A stretch of DNA of 64,000 nucleotides from Phyto melanocephala. Its lineage: Eukaryota > Arthropoda > Insecta > Diptera > Rhinophoridae. Shown in pieces: positions 1 to 11,750 of this stretch; position 1 is the stretch's first letter; every line of letters starts with the position of its first letter. The position numbers were made by a program, and so were the translations under genes. The stretch lies in contig OW799233.1 in assembly GCA_941918925.1 (NCBI GenBank), positions 48,631,341 through 48,695,340 of the forward strand, read 5' to 3'. Under the pieces are notes generated by a model that saw nothing but the letters and a program-made list of their open reading frames with translations, was not told where the DNA came from and searched no databases.

Positions 1-2780
1 ATAAGGTACATTAGTTTTAAACAATTACACTTTAACTACTACAGCATGTCACCAGTATAAATTCAATACATAGCTGTGGCGATAAGAAATAAATTTTAAA
101 AATAATTTGTAATAAATTAATATTACGTTTCTACTATAAAAATTTTTTTAAAAATAAGAAACTCTTTAAACTACATTAAGAATATATAAATATATTTAAA
201 AGTATAAAAGCAATCAAAAAAGCTACGTTATAAATATTGTTGACAACACTGCTTATACGTAAAAAGAAGAGAAAATCAATTTTATCAGGTTTTCCGCAAC
301 ACGGCGTTAAGCTTACGATATAGTGCCTATTTACACATTCATAAGTTCCTAAAGGAAAACGGATCTGCAGATTCGGAGCGTGTTCCTAAACGTAAAAGTA
401 ACGAGGCCTTAAGGTTGCTTTTCTTTTATCTGTAGTGTATCTGTAGTGTTGTGACATTACTACATGTTAGGAAGACTCAAAATTTTGTGTTAGCAGGGTT
501 GTGATTGAACGTTTTTAAAGTCATGATTTCTGCTGAGCGTTTTATAAGTTGGTTGAAATCGGGCAAGTACTATAGTTTTTACATATCAAATATATATGGA
601 GTTTTACATTTTGAGCCCCCAAAGTTTAGAGAACTTCTAACACATCCTCTTAAATTAATAAACCTTTCAAATTTCCAAAAAACTATAGGTTTAAAATGCA
701 CTTTTAAAGGCAATTCTTCAATAGTAATTGATTTCAGTCTATGCTAATCCACAACGAATACAAATTAAAGGGCTGATACGGCATATGATATTTAGAATCA
801 CAGATTTAATAAACAGCGAATTTAATAGAAACAAATCTGTTTTGTAACACAAAACTAATAACCCAGTTATTAAGAATTAAAACAAAAATAAATACTGGCA
901 TAGCAAAAATCCATATGAATACGTCACAAAAGCAACAATTTATTGGCTTTAAAAACGAATAAAAAAAATCGACGGTCATCTAAGTTCAGGGCAAAAGGTG
1001 ACAGAGTAAACAATTTTTCATGTTAATATTTTTTTGATTTTTTGCATAAATGTTATTGCCAGTCGTGTGCCACAAATAAAGAAAGAAATCACAGCACAGG
1101 CATATAAAAACCAATAAACTCCTAAAACAATTTAGACTCTATAAAATATTAGCAAAAAATAAAAGAAAACACAGTTTTTATTACAACAAAAAATAAAATA
1201 AAAAATGAATTTTTGCTGCAACAAAAAAGGGCTATTTAGAGAATTTAAATTCTAAACAAAAGAATTTTTTCCTTTTTTTTTAATTTATTTATTTTGTTTT
1301 ATTAGTGGTTTAAGGCTGTGACGGGCTGGTTGGCTGAATTTAAAAAGCCAACACGAAGTGTATAATTTTAAGCACTGGTGAAAATTTAAATAAAAATTAA
1401 GAGAGACATAGAAAAAAAAAACCGGAAATAGGAAATGAAAAAGGACGACAGTGGTATAATTAACATGAATATGAAAATCTATGGCGCTGACGTCTTTTTT
1501 GTTATTGCTATTGGTCATAGTCCTGCCACGGCAATCTTTTGTGGGTTTTCGCAACAGCGAAACGTATTGCTAACCCACACTCGCTCGAGTCGCTAGGGGT
1601 TTAAGGATGTAAGTAAAGGGTTAGAGATTTGACCATGGTTAAGGTTTGAAAACTCACACTTTATTCCTATACACGTGTGTATGTGTGTATACATAAACTA
1701 CTATATCTGAAGTTTGTTAAGCCTTCTCAAAACTACGTTTTTCCTCAAACTCGAGTACACAGTGTAACGAAATAAATAAAACAGAAATTGACACAAACAC
1801 ACACACCAAAATAAAAACAACAACATAAACGCACTCTCATACACATACGAAAACACATAAAACAACTTAAAAATAATACATTCATAGAAAGAGAGCAAGA
1901 GCGACAGAAAAAAAATTTCAATACTCAAACCTTTAGACAGGACTAAAAAGAATAACCCACTCGGTCAGTGTATGAGTAAATATGGGTGGGAGAACTAAAA
2001 AAAAATTCAAAACATTTTTTTTCAAGTTTTTCTTTTATATTTTTTTTTTTCTTCTTTTACTCTAGATATGTATAAGTGTTTCTATGGTTGTATGTGTGCG
2101 TTGTATCCTTTTTTTTAATTTTGTGTAACCCCTTTGGCAAGACCAAACCTATTTTGAAAATATTTTTTTCCCAAGTTTTATACAAAGCGCGAAATATGTT
2201 TTATACACCGATTTTGTTTGACTACATCAACCTAGTCATCGTAGTAATGCTTTGTTTAGTACGATTGAAGCGTCATGATGATGATAATGCCACCTTAACA
2301 CACAATCGAACTACACAGTCACATACTCGTACACATTTAGCAGCGGACCTACGAGAGTCTAAAAAAGAATGAATGACTAACTGAAAGGATGGATGGATGG
2401 CTGTTCAGTTCGGTTAAGGGTTCTATGAACTAAAAAGAAAAACAACAACAAAGAAAGTGTATAAAATGATTGTATGTATGAGTTATTTTTGAAAGAAAAA
2501 CATTAAAACCATTAACCCAAATGTGATGTATAACGAATACCCAAAGTCACTACCTCAATAGTAGAAATTAAAATGTATTAAATGGTAACTTCCCGCAATG
2601 AGTCAAGGGAACGCTTGTTTAATTACTACTCTTTAATAACATCCCTAGAACAAGTGATATCTCTTACGCATAGATTCATAGATTTCGAAATTTTGCTTTA
2701 AAACGGTCTCTATATTACTTTCTCAACTAATCTGCGATTCATATTTTTTCCTATTTCATTGATAAGGCATGTGCTTTTAA
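1..2780. other. Intronic or flanking DNA, no gene seen
   Basis: This is AT-rich sequence with scattered homopolymer runs and short ORFs of low-complexity composition. It presumably lies within the intron downstream of the shared exon, or 3' to it. I see no supported coding, RNA or mobile feature. Confidence 0.5.
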
Positions 2781-2783
2781 GCC

Positions 2784-2905
2784 GAATTTGCGAATTTGGT
2801 GTAGCCAGAGGCTTTTCAAAAGCTGCCAACGTGACCTAAAAGATGTAATGCTTTGTTGTGGTTTTTGGGTGGGAGGCATTATTGGACCGCATTTCTTTGA
2901 AAACT
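2784..2905 (+). pseudogene. mariner-type transposase relic
   Basis: The plus-strand frame reads LCCGFWVGGIIGPHFFENL, close to the mariner-family segment of form VWCGFWAGGIIGPYFFEN between the first and second catalytic Asp. It is preceded by a degraded match to the NKQNCRIWG-type motif. The flanks do not extend the similarity, no terminal repeats were found, and no catalytic residue is retained. Confidence 0.55.
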
Positions 2906-2989
2906 TAAGAATATATACGTTAAAAATTGTTCTTCTATTTTCGAAAACAGGGTATTTATGGCTGGTATTGTGATGAACTAGTTAATTGA

Positions 2990-3910
2990 AAATTGTTATG
3001 AATGCGAAAATTTTAAGCAAGTATAATAGGTTATGAACAATCGACAAGATTTTCTTATTTAGCGACTGTTAAATTAGGTAGAATCCAACGTTTTTTAAAG
3101 CTAAATGAATACAAATTGCCACCAAAGGCATCTTAATATTCCGTGGAACAAATTGGACATTTAACATGAAACTATTCATCGTGTATGCATTATCCAATTC
3201 TTTTGTATTTCCAGGTGCTTAACGTTCAGTAGCAATAGGGATTGAAATAAATTAAAGTGGCTTCCAATTTTATTTATTCAGTCAGTTAACAAAACCCCTT
3301 ATGTTGGGCTGCCAGCGACCTCTATATAAGTGAAGTTGAAAAAACAGGCTTACAAAAGGCTGATCTTCAGTAGATACTCTGTGATACTTTTTGTGGCCTT
3401 GCTAGCTGCGACGTGTCAGAAAGATTACTAAAATGAAATGTTCGCCTTTTATGTAAGATGCCGCTGAATGGACAACGAAGAAAGAAAGGAAACGTGGCTA
3501 GAGGAAATCCATAGAATAAACTTTATAGGTAACTTAATAAAAATTTCTGTATTTTCAAAAATCTCTCAGACTCCTCAAGCTATTTCGGATTGGCAACTAT
3601 CGGTCTCTCTATTTATCTAAGAATATAATTTGTTCATATTTTTCATAAGAAATACTGTAACATATCATAACAATATTATATTAGAAAATAGAAAAGACAT
3701 TATAATTCTCATTTGGTTATTCAACTATCTCCTAAATAGAACCAAATTATAGTTACCAAATCGAAAGCTGATTGGCATTTCGGTGGCCAAGTTTAACTCC
3801 AATATCTGCTGTTATAGTTAGTTAAGTTTAAGTGATCCAGAAATCATCTTACGTTCAAGTTTTGCCGTTGTAGTTAGTTTTAGGTGAAGGCATCTGAAAC
3901 TCTTTGCACT
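2990..3910. other. No recognisable feature
   Basis: AT-rich unique-looking sequence between a mariner relic and a short coding-like segment. No gene or repeat structure was recognised. Confidence 0.4.
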
Positions 3911-3916
3911 TGTACA

Positions 3917-4050
3917 GGCAACCAATGCAAAGTCAGCACAACAATTCAATCCCAGTTACTTGGCTCAATGATGCTCCACAACAAGGCGTTGCAGCTGCTA
4001 TAGCTTATGGTCCATCTTCCCAAGTAGGCGTGTTAACACATCCACAAACC
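3917..4050 (+). pseudogene. Short coding-like segment of unknown origin
   Basis: The frame from about 3904 reads QPMQSQHNNSIPVTWLND and continues through APQQGVAAAIAYGPSSQVG. The composition is balanced and Gln/Ala-rich, unlike the low-complexity ORFs around it. It follows an acceptor-like CTTGTACAG at 3916 and loses coding character after about 4050, where the sequence becomes AT-rich. It could be a captured exon, a processed gene fragment or part of an unrecognised mobile element. It lies on the opposite strand to the host gene. I do not recognise the family. Confidence 0.25.
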
Positions 4051-4140
4051 AATTTTAATACAAAATTAAAAATATTACATATTTATTTTAAAACAACAAA
4101 CGCAAATAAAGAAAAATATGTTGGAATTCTAACATTTATT

Positions 4141-4168
4141 TCAAGGCATATCCATGGATATGCCTTGA
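4141..4168. repeat. Perfect 28-bp palindrome with CAAGGCATAT ends
   Basis: The half-site TCAAGGCATATCCA is followed directly by its reverse complement, centred on CCATGG. The CAAGGCATAT terminus is the same as that of the inverted-repeat element at 45909-46116. This may be two abutting ends of that family, or a collapsed copy. Confidence 0.6.
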
Positions 4169-4381
4169 TTTATTTTATGGAAAAATAAAAATATGTCACA
4201 ATCAAAATATTTTTTTTTCTGCTGTAGTCGGCTATTTTCAACAAAATCTTTTTATTTGAATATTAGAAAACTGGAAAATATAACACTAAAGAATCGGAGG
4301 AGGTTTTCGAATAAATCGTGTAATTCTTTGTTGTTGCAATATACATTGTGAGCTGGTAGATGACTGCGATCTGGTAGCCAG

Positions 4382-4590
4382 TTATAAGCTGGTGAGTTGC
4401 AAGTTTGAAGAGAAATGTATGCTGATTTGGTGCCAGTCATTCTTCAACCAAGGCGTTGAAGAATATTTGGACTTCAAGTGGTGACTGAGATTTTTAAAAG
4501 ATCCTTCTGCAATGTTCAAAGAGCTTTCGCAAGAATTGCATGTAGCACGACTCACTCCATCCTCTGTAAAATGCAACCAAATTTCACTGC
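4382..4590 (-). pseudogene. BED zinc-finger relic (hAT transposon N-terminal domain)
   Basis: The minus-strand frame reads EIWLHFTEDGVSRATCNSC, then SFKNLSHHLKSKY. This matches the zf-BED layout: an aromatic WxHF start, a CxxC pair, then a helix ending in a His pair. The last zinc ligand appears changed (KSKY where a His is usual). BED fingers are typical of hAT transposases and related domesticated genes. The frame ends about 30 residues later and no transposase core follows, so it is an isolated fragment. Confidence 0.6.
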
Positions 4591-4619
4591 TCTTTCTTCC
4601 AAGGCCGTACTCAGTGGAA

Positions 4620-7065
4620 TAACCTCACACAAGACCACGATTACTTACTAATACGACCGTTACCAGTTATAAACTTTATGTTTTTTGTCAAGTACACAAA
4701 AGATGGTGGTTTTTAGAAGTCAAGTGAAATATCTGATACTCTCAATGGACGCTTTGGAAAATTTTCAAACTAGATGACGGGTATATTTCAACAAGCCTAC
4801 CAGTAAACAGACATCAAATGGTTCTGTACTTGCAATCGAACTGTTGTTGTGTGGTTATAAAACTGTTTTTGGAAGAATTATAATTTCATAGCGATGACAT
4901 TACATTGATAGTTTTAAATGAATTCCTGTAGATACAACTACACGATTAGCAACAATTCTGATACAACCGATTTTGTTTTTTGTAGAAAATTTTAATTTAA
5001 TAAATAAGAAAATTATCTCATTCCGATTCCGTAAAACCTTTTAAGAAATATACGGGTTTTAAAATTCACCCGAAGATCAAAGAAGAAAGAAACAAAAACC
5101 GAACACTTCTAGTGGGCCAAAAATGTGCGTAAAAATTATTGTTCTATTTGCAGAAATTTCGCTTTTATGAAACTCGTACTGCAGAGTACACAGTCACTTC
5201 GAAATTGTTTTGCATTCCATAACTGTTGCAAATGTCTCAACAAATTTAAAATACCCCGTAGTTCGTTGTGGGGAAGAGTAGAAAAATTGTTTGAAGTTGT
5301 TGGCTTAAAATAAAAAATAGAATTAGGAAATATATTTCGTACTTTTTTTTTATAATTTCCATCTTTTTTTCATTGCTCCGGCAATGGACATTCGTTCGCG
5401 TTTGTATTGATGCGTTGGGTGGGCAACTCAGCCGCAGTCATTAAGAAAGAAAGTAAAAAAAAATTCGGAAAAAATTGTAGTTGAAAAAAGTGAGTATATG
5501 CGTTTGGAAAAAGCCTTCCATAAAGAGTAACGTAAACACACTCATCGACATGCATACACGTACAAACTCAGTATTAAACGCCAACAGGAAGAATTGAATA
5601 GCAATGGTAGCGGCAATGGTGGGATGGGGTAAATTGAAATGGAGCGGTGTTAGTTGTATGCATGAGTTTGCAGCTGTGTTGGTAATAACATGAAGTAGTA
5701 AAAGTTGTAGAGTAGCATCTTCTTGGTAATGATGATTATGATGTTGTGCATAAACCAAATAATGATGATATAAGAATGATAATCATGTTTTCTGAAACAA
5801 TTTTTATTTTGAAATCCTTAATTTTGGTACAAAATTTGTTTCGTTTACTTGTACTTCTCCACCGTTTTTTTTTCGTTTTGCTGTTACTTTTGCCTTCGTC
5901 GCTAGTTCAGGTTTGAATTTTGTTTTTGTCTTGTTTGACATAGAAGAACGTTGTTAGCAAAATCTTTTAGTTTTATTTTTTGTTCAATATTTTTTTAGCT
6001 TTTACACACAAACTGCATTTTTTATATCCTCAATATGAGTGTATTTCTGTGAACTTGTACAAGTGTGCGTGCGTTCAATTTTTTATTACAAAAAATTTTT
6101 ATTTTTTTATTTTTTTTTTTCAATTGTATTGTTGCTGTTTTACTCTTACTTTGTCAATTTTGTTAACCTTTTTCTAAACGTTCTTTTTTTTCGCATTTTG
6201 TTTTCCCAAAAATTTTTATCGCATTTTTTTCCTCTGTCTGGTTGTATTGATTTTTTAAGCTGGTAAAAATTTTTGTGTCCGCTTTTGTACAGACTTTTCT
6301 TTTGCGTTTTCCAAAAAAAAAAATTTTAAATATAAAAAATATATTAAATTGTTACCATTAAATACTAGATTTGCTGTAGTATTTGTTTTAGCCGTTGTTT
6401 TTAAGTTGCTTCCTTTTTCGCTCTTTTTTTGGCTGTGGTTTGAGGTCGAGTTGGATGAGAGTATTTGAATGTTTCTTTTTTTTTTAATGGCTGGTCATTA
6501 AAATGTTAGAAATTTTCGTTAACAAATTTATTTAATTGCATAATTTTTTGTTCATTTTAAAAAAAGTTTGTATTGGTTTTTGGTCTGCGGTGAACTTATT
6601 ATGGTGGCGTTACTTAAAGATTTACACAAAAATCCAATTTAAAAAAGCTGAAACAAAATATATTTGTCAATAGTAAAGTATGCTTAAGCGTTTAAAATTA
6701 AATTCTTTAAGATTAATTTAACAAAGTTATGAGATGTACTAAAGCCATTGTTTAGGCTTTATATATGCACACATGTGTAACGGCTTCACATAGGAAAACA
6801 AGTCGTTGTGGCAACCAATTTATTTGCTAATAAAATGATCAAGTTATAATAATCGAATTTTCTATTTGTAGTCATTAATATTATGACCGGTCATTTTATT
6901 TCATAGTTCACAAAAGAACTAAGTCGATCCTTTAGTTCAATGGCTCTCTTTTATTTTGAACAATTTTTTTCTGGCTTTAACTACCAACTTTACTTTTAAT
7001 AGAGAACCAACTTTTAATCATAAAAACGATTAAATAATTTTATAACAGTACTTTATTGTTCTTAT
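4620..7065. other. No supported gene
   Basis: The stretch holds AT-rich sequence with T-runs (for example 5860-6270) and only short low-complexity ORFs. No conserved domain or terminal repeat was recognised. Confidence 0.4.
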
Positions 7066-7068
7066 ATA

Positions 7069-7760
7069 TACATGCAGGGGGCATATCGAAGCAGACCTCT
7101 TCCATAAACGGATCCCTTTTCGACCGCTTCCAAAAAAACAAAAGAAATATATTGTCTTCGACCTCACTGAGTCCCGTAGCATCCCAGGTGTTTGCTCTAG
7201 ACTTTTGTGACTTCACATTGTAGACTGATGATTATCTACAATCCTCATCACAGAGTCCTTTGTAATCGCCAGATCTGCCCTAGACTAATTTCTCCCATAG
7301 CACTCACATCCTACGTGTGCCTGCCGATGGTACTAAGTATACTGTCAGGTATTGCCGGACATTCGCATACTACAGGCGGCGCTGTCTCAGCAGTCTCAAA
7401 GCATATTCTGTAAACATCATCCTCCACCACCTTAATCCTGTGCAGATGATACTTAAAGTTGCCGTGCCCTGTGATCAAAGCAGTTACACAGCTCAGTGTC
7501 CTCCGATTATAACTAAGTACCTTGACTGCATTCCTGCCAAGAGGCCTTCTGAGCACTATACGTGACTGTATACATGTGGTCGTCACCATCCACCTTCTTA
7601 GGGTCATAGATTCCACCCAATTTAGGACCTTCGCCCACACCGTCCCATCTCCAAGAGCAACTCTAGGTTCCGGTCCACAGAATGCCACAGCAGCTTCTCT
7701 TTTCGCAACTTCTTCTGCTGCCTCATTTCCATTTATGCCAACATGTCCTTTAACCCACAA
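7069..7760 (-). mobile_element. Non-LTR retrotransposon 3' end with RNase H domain remnant
   Basis: The minus-strand ORF (7311-7760) opens with WVKGHVGINGNEAAEEVAK, the last conserved block of the RNase H domain in Jockey/I/R1-type elements. It continues through the usual C-terminal region, with a CFETAETAPPVVCECPA segment corresponding to the Cys/His motif. The frame is open to its stop at 7311. The likely 3' end lies near 7069, because the terminal 35 bp closely match a 33-bp insertion with its own target duplication at 13525-13557. The copy is 5'-truncated and lacks the reverse transcriptase. Confidence 0.75.
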
Positions 7761-7809
7761 TAGCGTTTATTGTTCAATTCAATTCATATGTATGTAAAGG
7801 GTGCTTATT

Positions 7810-7940
7810 AGTGCTTATTTCGTGAATGGTAACACTTAGCTCATGTCTGATTTGACAGATAGTTAGTTTTATCCTTCCGCTGAACAGATATGGTTGTGTA
7901 TACGCTTGAACAACGCTGGGAAATATTGCGACATTACTTT
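7810..7940 (+). mobile_element. mariner-like element, 5' end fragment
   Basis: A leader beginning AGTGCTTATTTCGTGAATGG is shared almost exactly with the fragment at 20684. The ATG then opens MVVYTLEQRWEILRHYF, a typical mariner N-terminal helix. The element is cut off at 7940, where family A repeat sequence begins. Confidence 0.6.
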
Positions 7941-7944
7941 GGCC

Positions 7945-8345
7945 GACTGGTTAGAGTAAACCTGGCATCGAATCCTAGCTGAGCCAAACAATTTTTTTTT
8001 TATTTTATTTTTTGATTTATATATTATTTTTATTATATTTTTTTTTTTAATTTTTTTTATATTTTTTTAGTTTTTTAAAAATTTAAAAAAATTTTTTTTA
8101 TTGTTGTTTTTGTTTATAATATTTTTTTTGTAATTTGTTATACCCTTCACCTGTGGTGCACAAGGATATATAGTATAGCTTGTCATTCCGTTTGTAATTT
8201 CTAAAATTTTCATTTCCGACCCAATAAAGTATATATTTTCTGAAAGCTTATGAATAGAGGAGTCGATTAAGCCCGGATCGTCTGTCCGTCTGTCCGTGTG
8301 TTGGTTGAAATTTCGTGGCTCTACGTTAATGCGTATGGGCACAAT
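7945..8345 (-). repeat. Family A repeat pieces (mini-me/DINE-1-like), rearranged
   Basis: A tRNA-like segment (7948-7985) is followed by an A/T-only tract to about 8135. Then comes a terminus TATACCCTTCACCTGTGG and a short (GTCY)n run near 8280. In intact copies the terminus and GTCY run come before the tRNA-like segment, so two partial copies have been joined here. The sequence passes into a family B fragment near 8345. Confidence 0.65.
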
Positions 8346-8692
8346 TGCATTTTATTCGATGTTGGAAGGACATGGTTTTTTTGACCAACTCTTGCATTTC
8401 GAGCTATAGCTCTTTTCTCAATATTCCAATTTAGCACATTTCAAAACCAAACAAACCTTGTGTATTAGAAATATTCTGACAAAATATGAGACCCCTTACT
8501 TTTTCGATTTGACCTCTATCGTGCTTTCAACATACAGACATACGGACGGACATAGCTAGATCATCATAAAATGAAATCACGACTCAGAAACTATATACTT
8601 TATGGGGTCTTAAATGGATATTTCGATGTGTTACAAATGGAATGACAAAATGAATATACCCCCACCATTTTTATGGTGGCGAATATAAAAAG
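8345..8692 (+). repeat. Family B repeat fragment
   Basis: It matches the copy at 61441-62320 in reverse orientation. Shared parts are the CACGATAG-type block, a GACGGAC run, the TATACTTTATGGGGTC block and the AATATACCCCCACCATTTTTATGGTGGCG end. The outer terminus with the TTCGGC hairpin is missing. Confidence 0.6.
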
Positions 8693-8694
8693 CA

Positions 8695-9785
8695 CTTAAT
8701 TACTATAAGAAGACTAATGTTTATACGCAAACAACCCAATAGATTTGCTTATGTTAAATTAAAAATTATGCCATAGCATTACAATCAAGTCATTGCAAGA
8801 AATATTCATGAGAAATTTGGACAAAATAATAAAAGAGGTGCAAATAAAACCTTGTTCATGCCCAATTTCGCAACTGTGGAACCCGCAGTATTAAAAATTA
8901 AACATTTGCAATAACTGGACCGTCGCGATAATGGCAAAACAGGATAACAGAGCGTCTCCGTATAATAAATATTTTATATTGTGCAGTTAAGAAACATTGC
9001 AAATATTCAAAACGCAGCTACGCAAAATTAATTAACTAAGTATTATGCATAAATAACATATCACATGCCTACACATGCATACACTTTCTTTCAGCTACAC
9101 ACAAAGAAAATTCTTCCTAGAACATCTTCTCTGCAAATTAGTAGATTTTTAAAAATAATTCACTCTTTCTCTTTAACTAATTAAAAAATACAAATTTCTT
9201 CATCCCCCTTATTTTGTCATTTAATAACGCAATCAATTTTCATTGCTAATTCTATTTAACAACATCCCTAAACCATTACCCTTTTGTTTTCATTACAGCA
9301 AAAATATCCTTTAAATAGGCAACAACAAAACTTGTTCCAATAAAAATATGTACAACAAACAAAACATCATTATTACTTAAGAAGAAAAGAAATGTAAAGA
9401 AATAAAGAAGTAAAAAAGAAAAAATTCAATGAAATTAATTAACTGTACTTTGTTAAAGCAAAAAGATAAAATGTATAGAAATAAATTGGTTTGAGACGAC
9501 TGCGACTACTGTGTGAAATGAGATGGCAGATCTTAAGAACAACATAAAAGACATAAAGAAAAATTACAAAAATTCATTAAAAGTGTTAAACACGAATTTT
9601 TAAACGAATATTTACATACATGACTTGAGATCCTTGCACATATACAAACATATAAACAGTTTATTGGTTTTTCAATAAAAAATTAACTGCAAATAGTAAC
9701 AAAACCATGTATAATAAGGCTAACTAACGTGTTCTTTTCAAGGCCAGTTGCCTAAAGGACAATTTAAGAAGGCAACCCTTAAAAT
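8695..9785. other. No supported gene
   Basis: AT-rich intronic sequence; nothing recognised. Confidence 0.4.
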
Positions 9786-9788
9786 AAA

Positions 9789-10582
9789 ACAAGTAAGAGC
9801 GTTATATTCGGCCGTGCCGAATCTTATATACCCTTCACAACGTGAAGTCATGCAATAACAGTAGTTTGTATCACATACATATAAAAAACATCCCGTTGTA
9901 AAATTATAAATTTACGTATGTATGTTAAAACAAAAATTTAAAAAAAAAATTAAAAAAAAAAATTTTAAAAAAAAATTAAAAAAAAAATAAAAAAAAAATT
10001 TTTAAAAAAATAATTAAAATATATATAATAAATATAAAACAAACAAAAAATAATAAAAATATAAATAATATATTAAATAAAAAATAAAAAAAAAAATAAA
10101 AAAAAAAATAAAAAAAAAATTTTTAAAAAAATTTAAAAAAAAAAAAAAAATTTTTTGGCTCAGCTGGGATTCGATGCCACGTTTTCTTTAACCAGTATAC
10201 ACGTTTATATATATGTATGTTGTTGTTGTAATGTTGTTTTTGTGAAAAAAATCGAGGTGGTCGTGGGTTTTTGCTCATATCTCAGTTGTTTATGTACCGA
10301 TGTTTCTGATTTTCAATAGCGATCTACCCCCAAATATTTCTGAAATTTTAATACATCAACCGAGTCCAAGCAATGTCGGGGGGCTTCAAAAAGTTGATTT
10401 CAACATACACACGGACAGACGGTCAGACGGACAGACGGACAGACTGACAGAGCTTAATTGACTTCCCTATTCATAAGCTTTCAGAAAATATATACTTTAT
10501 GGGGTCGGAAATGAAAATTGTAGAAATTTCACACGGAATTACAAACCTATATATACCCTTTTTCACTGTGTGAAGGGTATAA
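9789..10582 (+). repeat. Family A repeat, complete copy (mini-me/DINE-1-like)
   Basis: It starts ACAAGTAAGAGCGTTATATT with an ATTCGGC-CGT-GCCGAAT hairpin and passes through TATACCCTTCAC. A long A/T-only tract follows (about 9935-10155), then the reverse complement of a tRNA-like 3' arm (GGCTCAGCTGGGATTCGATG). Next come TGTTGTTGTAATG, a GACAGACGG run (about 10415-10445) and the block ATATACTTTATGGGGTCGG. It ends in a hairpin of CTTTTTCACTGTGTGAAGGG. It encodes no protein. The (GTCY)n run and terminal hairpins fit the mini-me/DINE-1 group of Helentron-derived non-autonomous elements; the assignment is by resemblance. Confidence 0.75.
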
Positions 10583-10583
10583 A

Positions 10584-11750
10584 AATAAAAAATGGTGTGG
10601 GGTGGTATATTCATTTTGTCATTCTGTTAGTAACACAACGTAATGTCCAATTTATACCCCATAAAGTATATATTTTCTGAGTTCTAGTGTCATGTTAGGA
10701 TAATTAAGCTATATCCGTCTGTCTGTCCGTCAGTTTAAAGCACGATAGGGCTCGAAGCGAAAAAGCTAGGGAACTAAAATTTTCGCAGAATATTTCTTAT
10801 ATACAAGGTTTGGTATTGAGTTATAGCTCGAAATGCAAAAGTAGGTGAAAAAACCATGTCTTTCCAACGTCGAATAAAATGTAATTGTGTCTAAACGCAT
10901 TCACAAATAGCGATGAAATTTCGAATATAGATTTCCCGAGAAAAAAAAATATTTGAAAATTGCTCAAATCTATACATTACGAAAGGAGTTATAGATCAAA
11001 ATGTACGAAAATTTATACCGCAAAGGGTCTTTTTCAGTATATTTAAAATTAAAAACGTAATAGAACTGATAAAAGAAGATGAATAATGATGAAGTTTCGC
11101 ATATATAGCTTTCTGGTAAATTCATTTATGCCAGTATAAGTATAATTCCAAAAAATTAAGGTAACACGCCCACTTTAACGCTCATCTCCCATATAACGAT
11201 TTATCTTGAATTCATATTATTTTTATACAGATAAAAATTTCTAAAAAAAATAAGTCTGTAAGATGAGTTGAATTCAAAAATTATTTATATAATTTTCAAA
11301 GTAGGAGGTGACCTGCCCACACAAGTCTAATATTATTTTTGAACTACCTCTAGGTACTAAATTATACTCTTCAGAGTCCTTAAAAAAAACAACTTTGTAG
11401 GAAAAAAGAGTGATTAGTATAATCTCAAATGTAGAGAATCTAAATCTAAGTTACACAAAGAAAGTGACCCCCATACCTAAACAAGAGCGTTGAGCGTCAA
11501 GCGTTGGAGTTTTACATGTGTTTTGTTTTTGTTACAATAACAAAATACATTCAAAATTGCAACGCTTGACGCTCAACGCTCTTGTTTAGGTATGGGCCTA
11601 ATACATATTTTAGTATTAAGAGAATATTCCATAGCGATTACTGTTAATACCAAAATAATAATTTTGTGCTATAAAAGTACATCAAATTGGTGGTAGGTAT
11701 AAATAATTTGGCACAGCTGAATATAGTTTTCTACTTAGCTCATTTAGTAT
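10584..11750 (-). repeat. Family B repeat, near-complete, with nested hairpin element
   Basis: It follows family A head to tail. It starts AATGGTGTGGGGTGG, holds TATACCCCATAAAGTATATA and a TCTGTCTGTCCGTC run, then diverged internal subrepeats with ACACGCCCACTTTAACGC. It ends in a degraded TTTGGCACAGCTGAATATAG hairpin. The 127-bp hairpin element at 11470-11596 is inserted in it, so the family B insertion is older. Confidence 0.65.
11470..11596. mobile_element. 127-bp hairpin (foldback) element, copy 1
   Basis: The arms beginning CCCATACCTAAACAAG are inverted at the other end. The first 36 bp pair perfectly and pairing continues imperfectly to the centre, so the whole element folds into one hairpin of about 63-bp arms. 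A second copy at 56476-56601 differs at about three positions. No target duplication is clear. It has no coding capacity. Confidence 0.8.

Noticed and set aside
5441..6266. Overlapping Phe/Leu/Tyr-rich ORFs on both strands
   Set aside because: They come from T-rich or A-rich sequence, have no ATG context or domain, and overlap one another.
7317..7797. Plus-strand ORFs opposite the RNase H fragment
   Set aside because: The minus-strand frame carries the recognised WVKGHVGINGNEA block; the plus ORFs are shadows.
10413..10445. GACAGACGG run as a possible CRISPR-like or regulatory array
   Set aside because: It is the (GTCY)n proto-microsatellite found in each family A copy, with no unique spacers.
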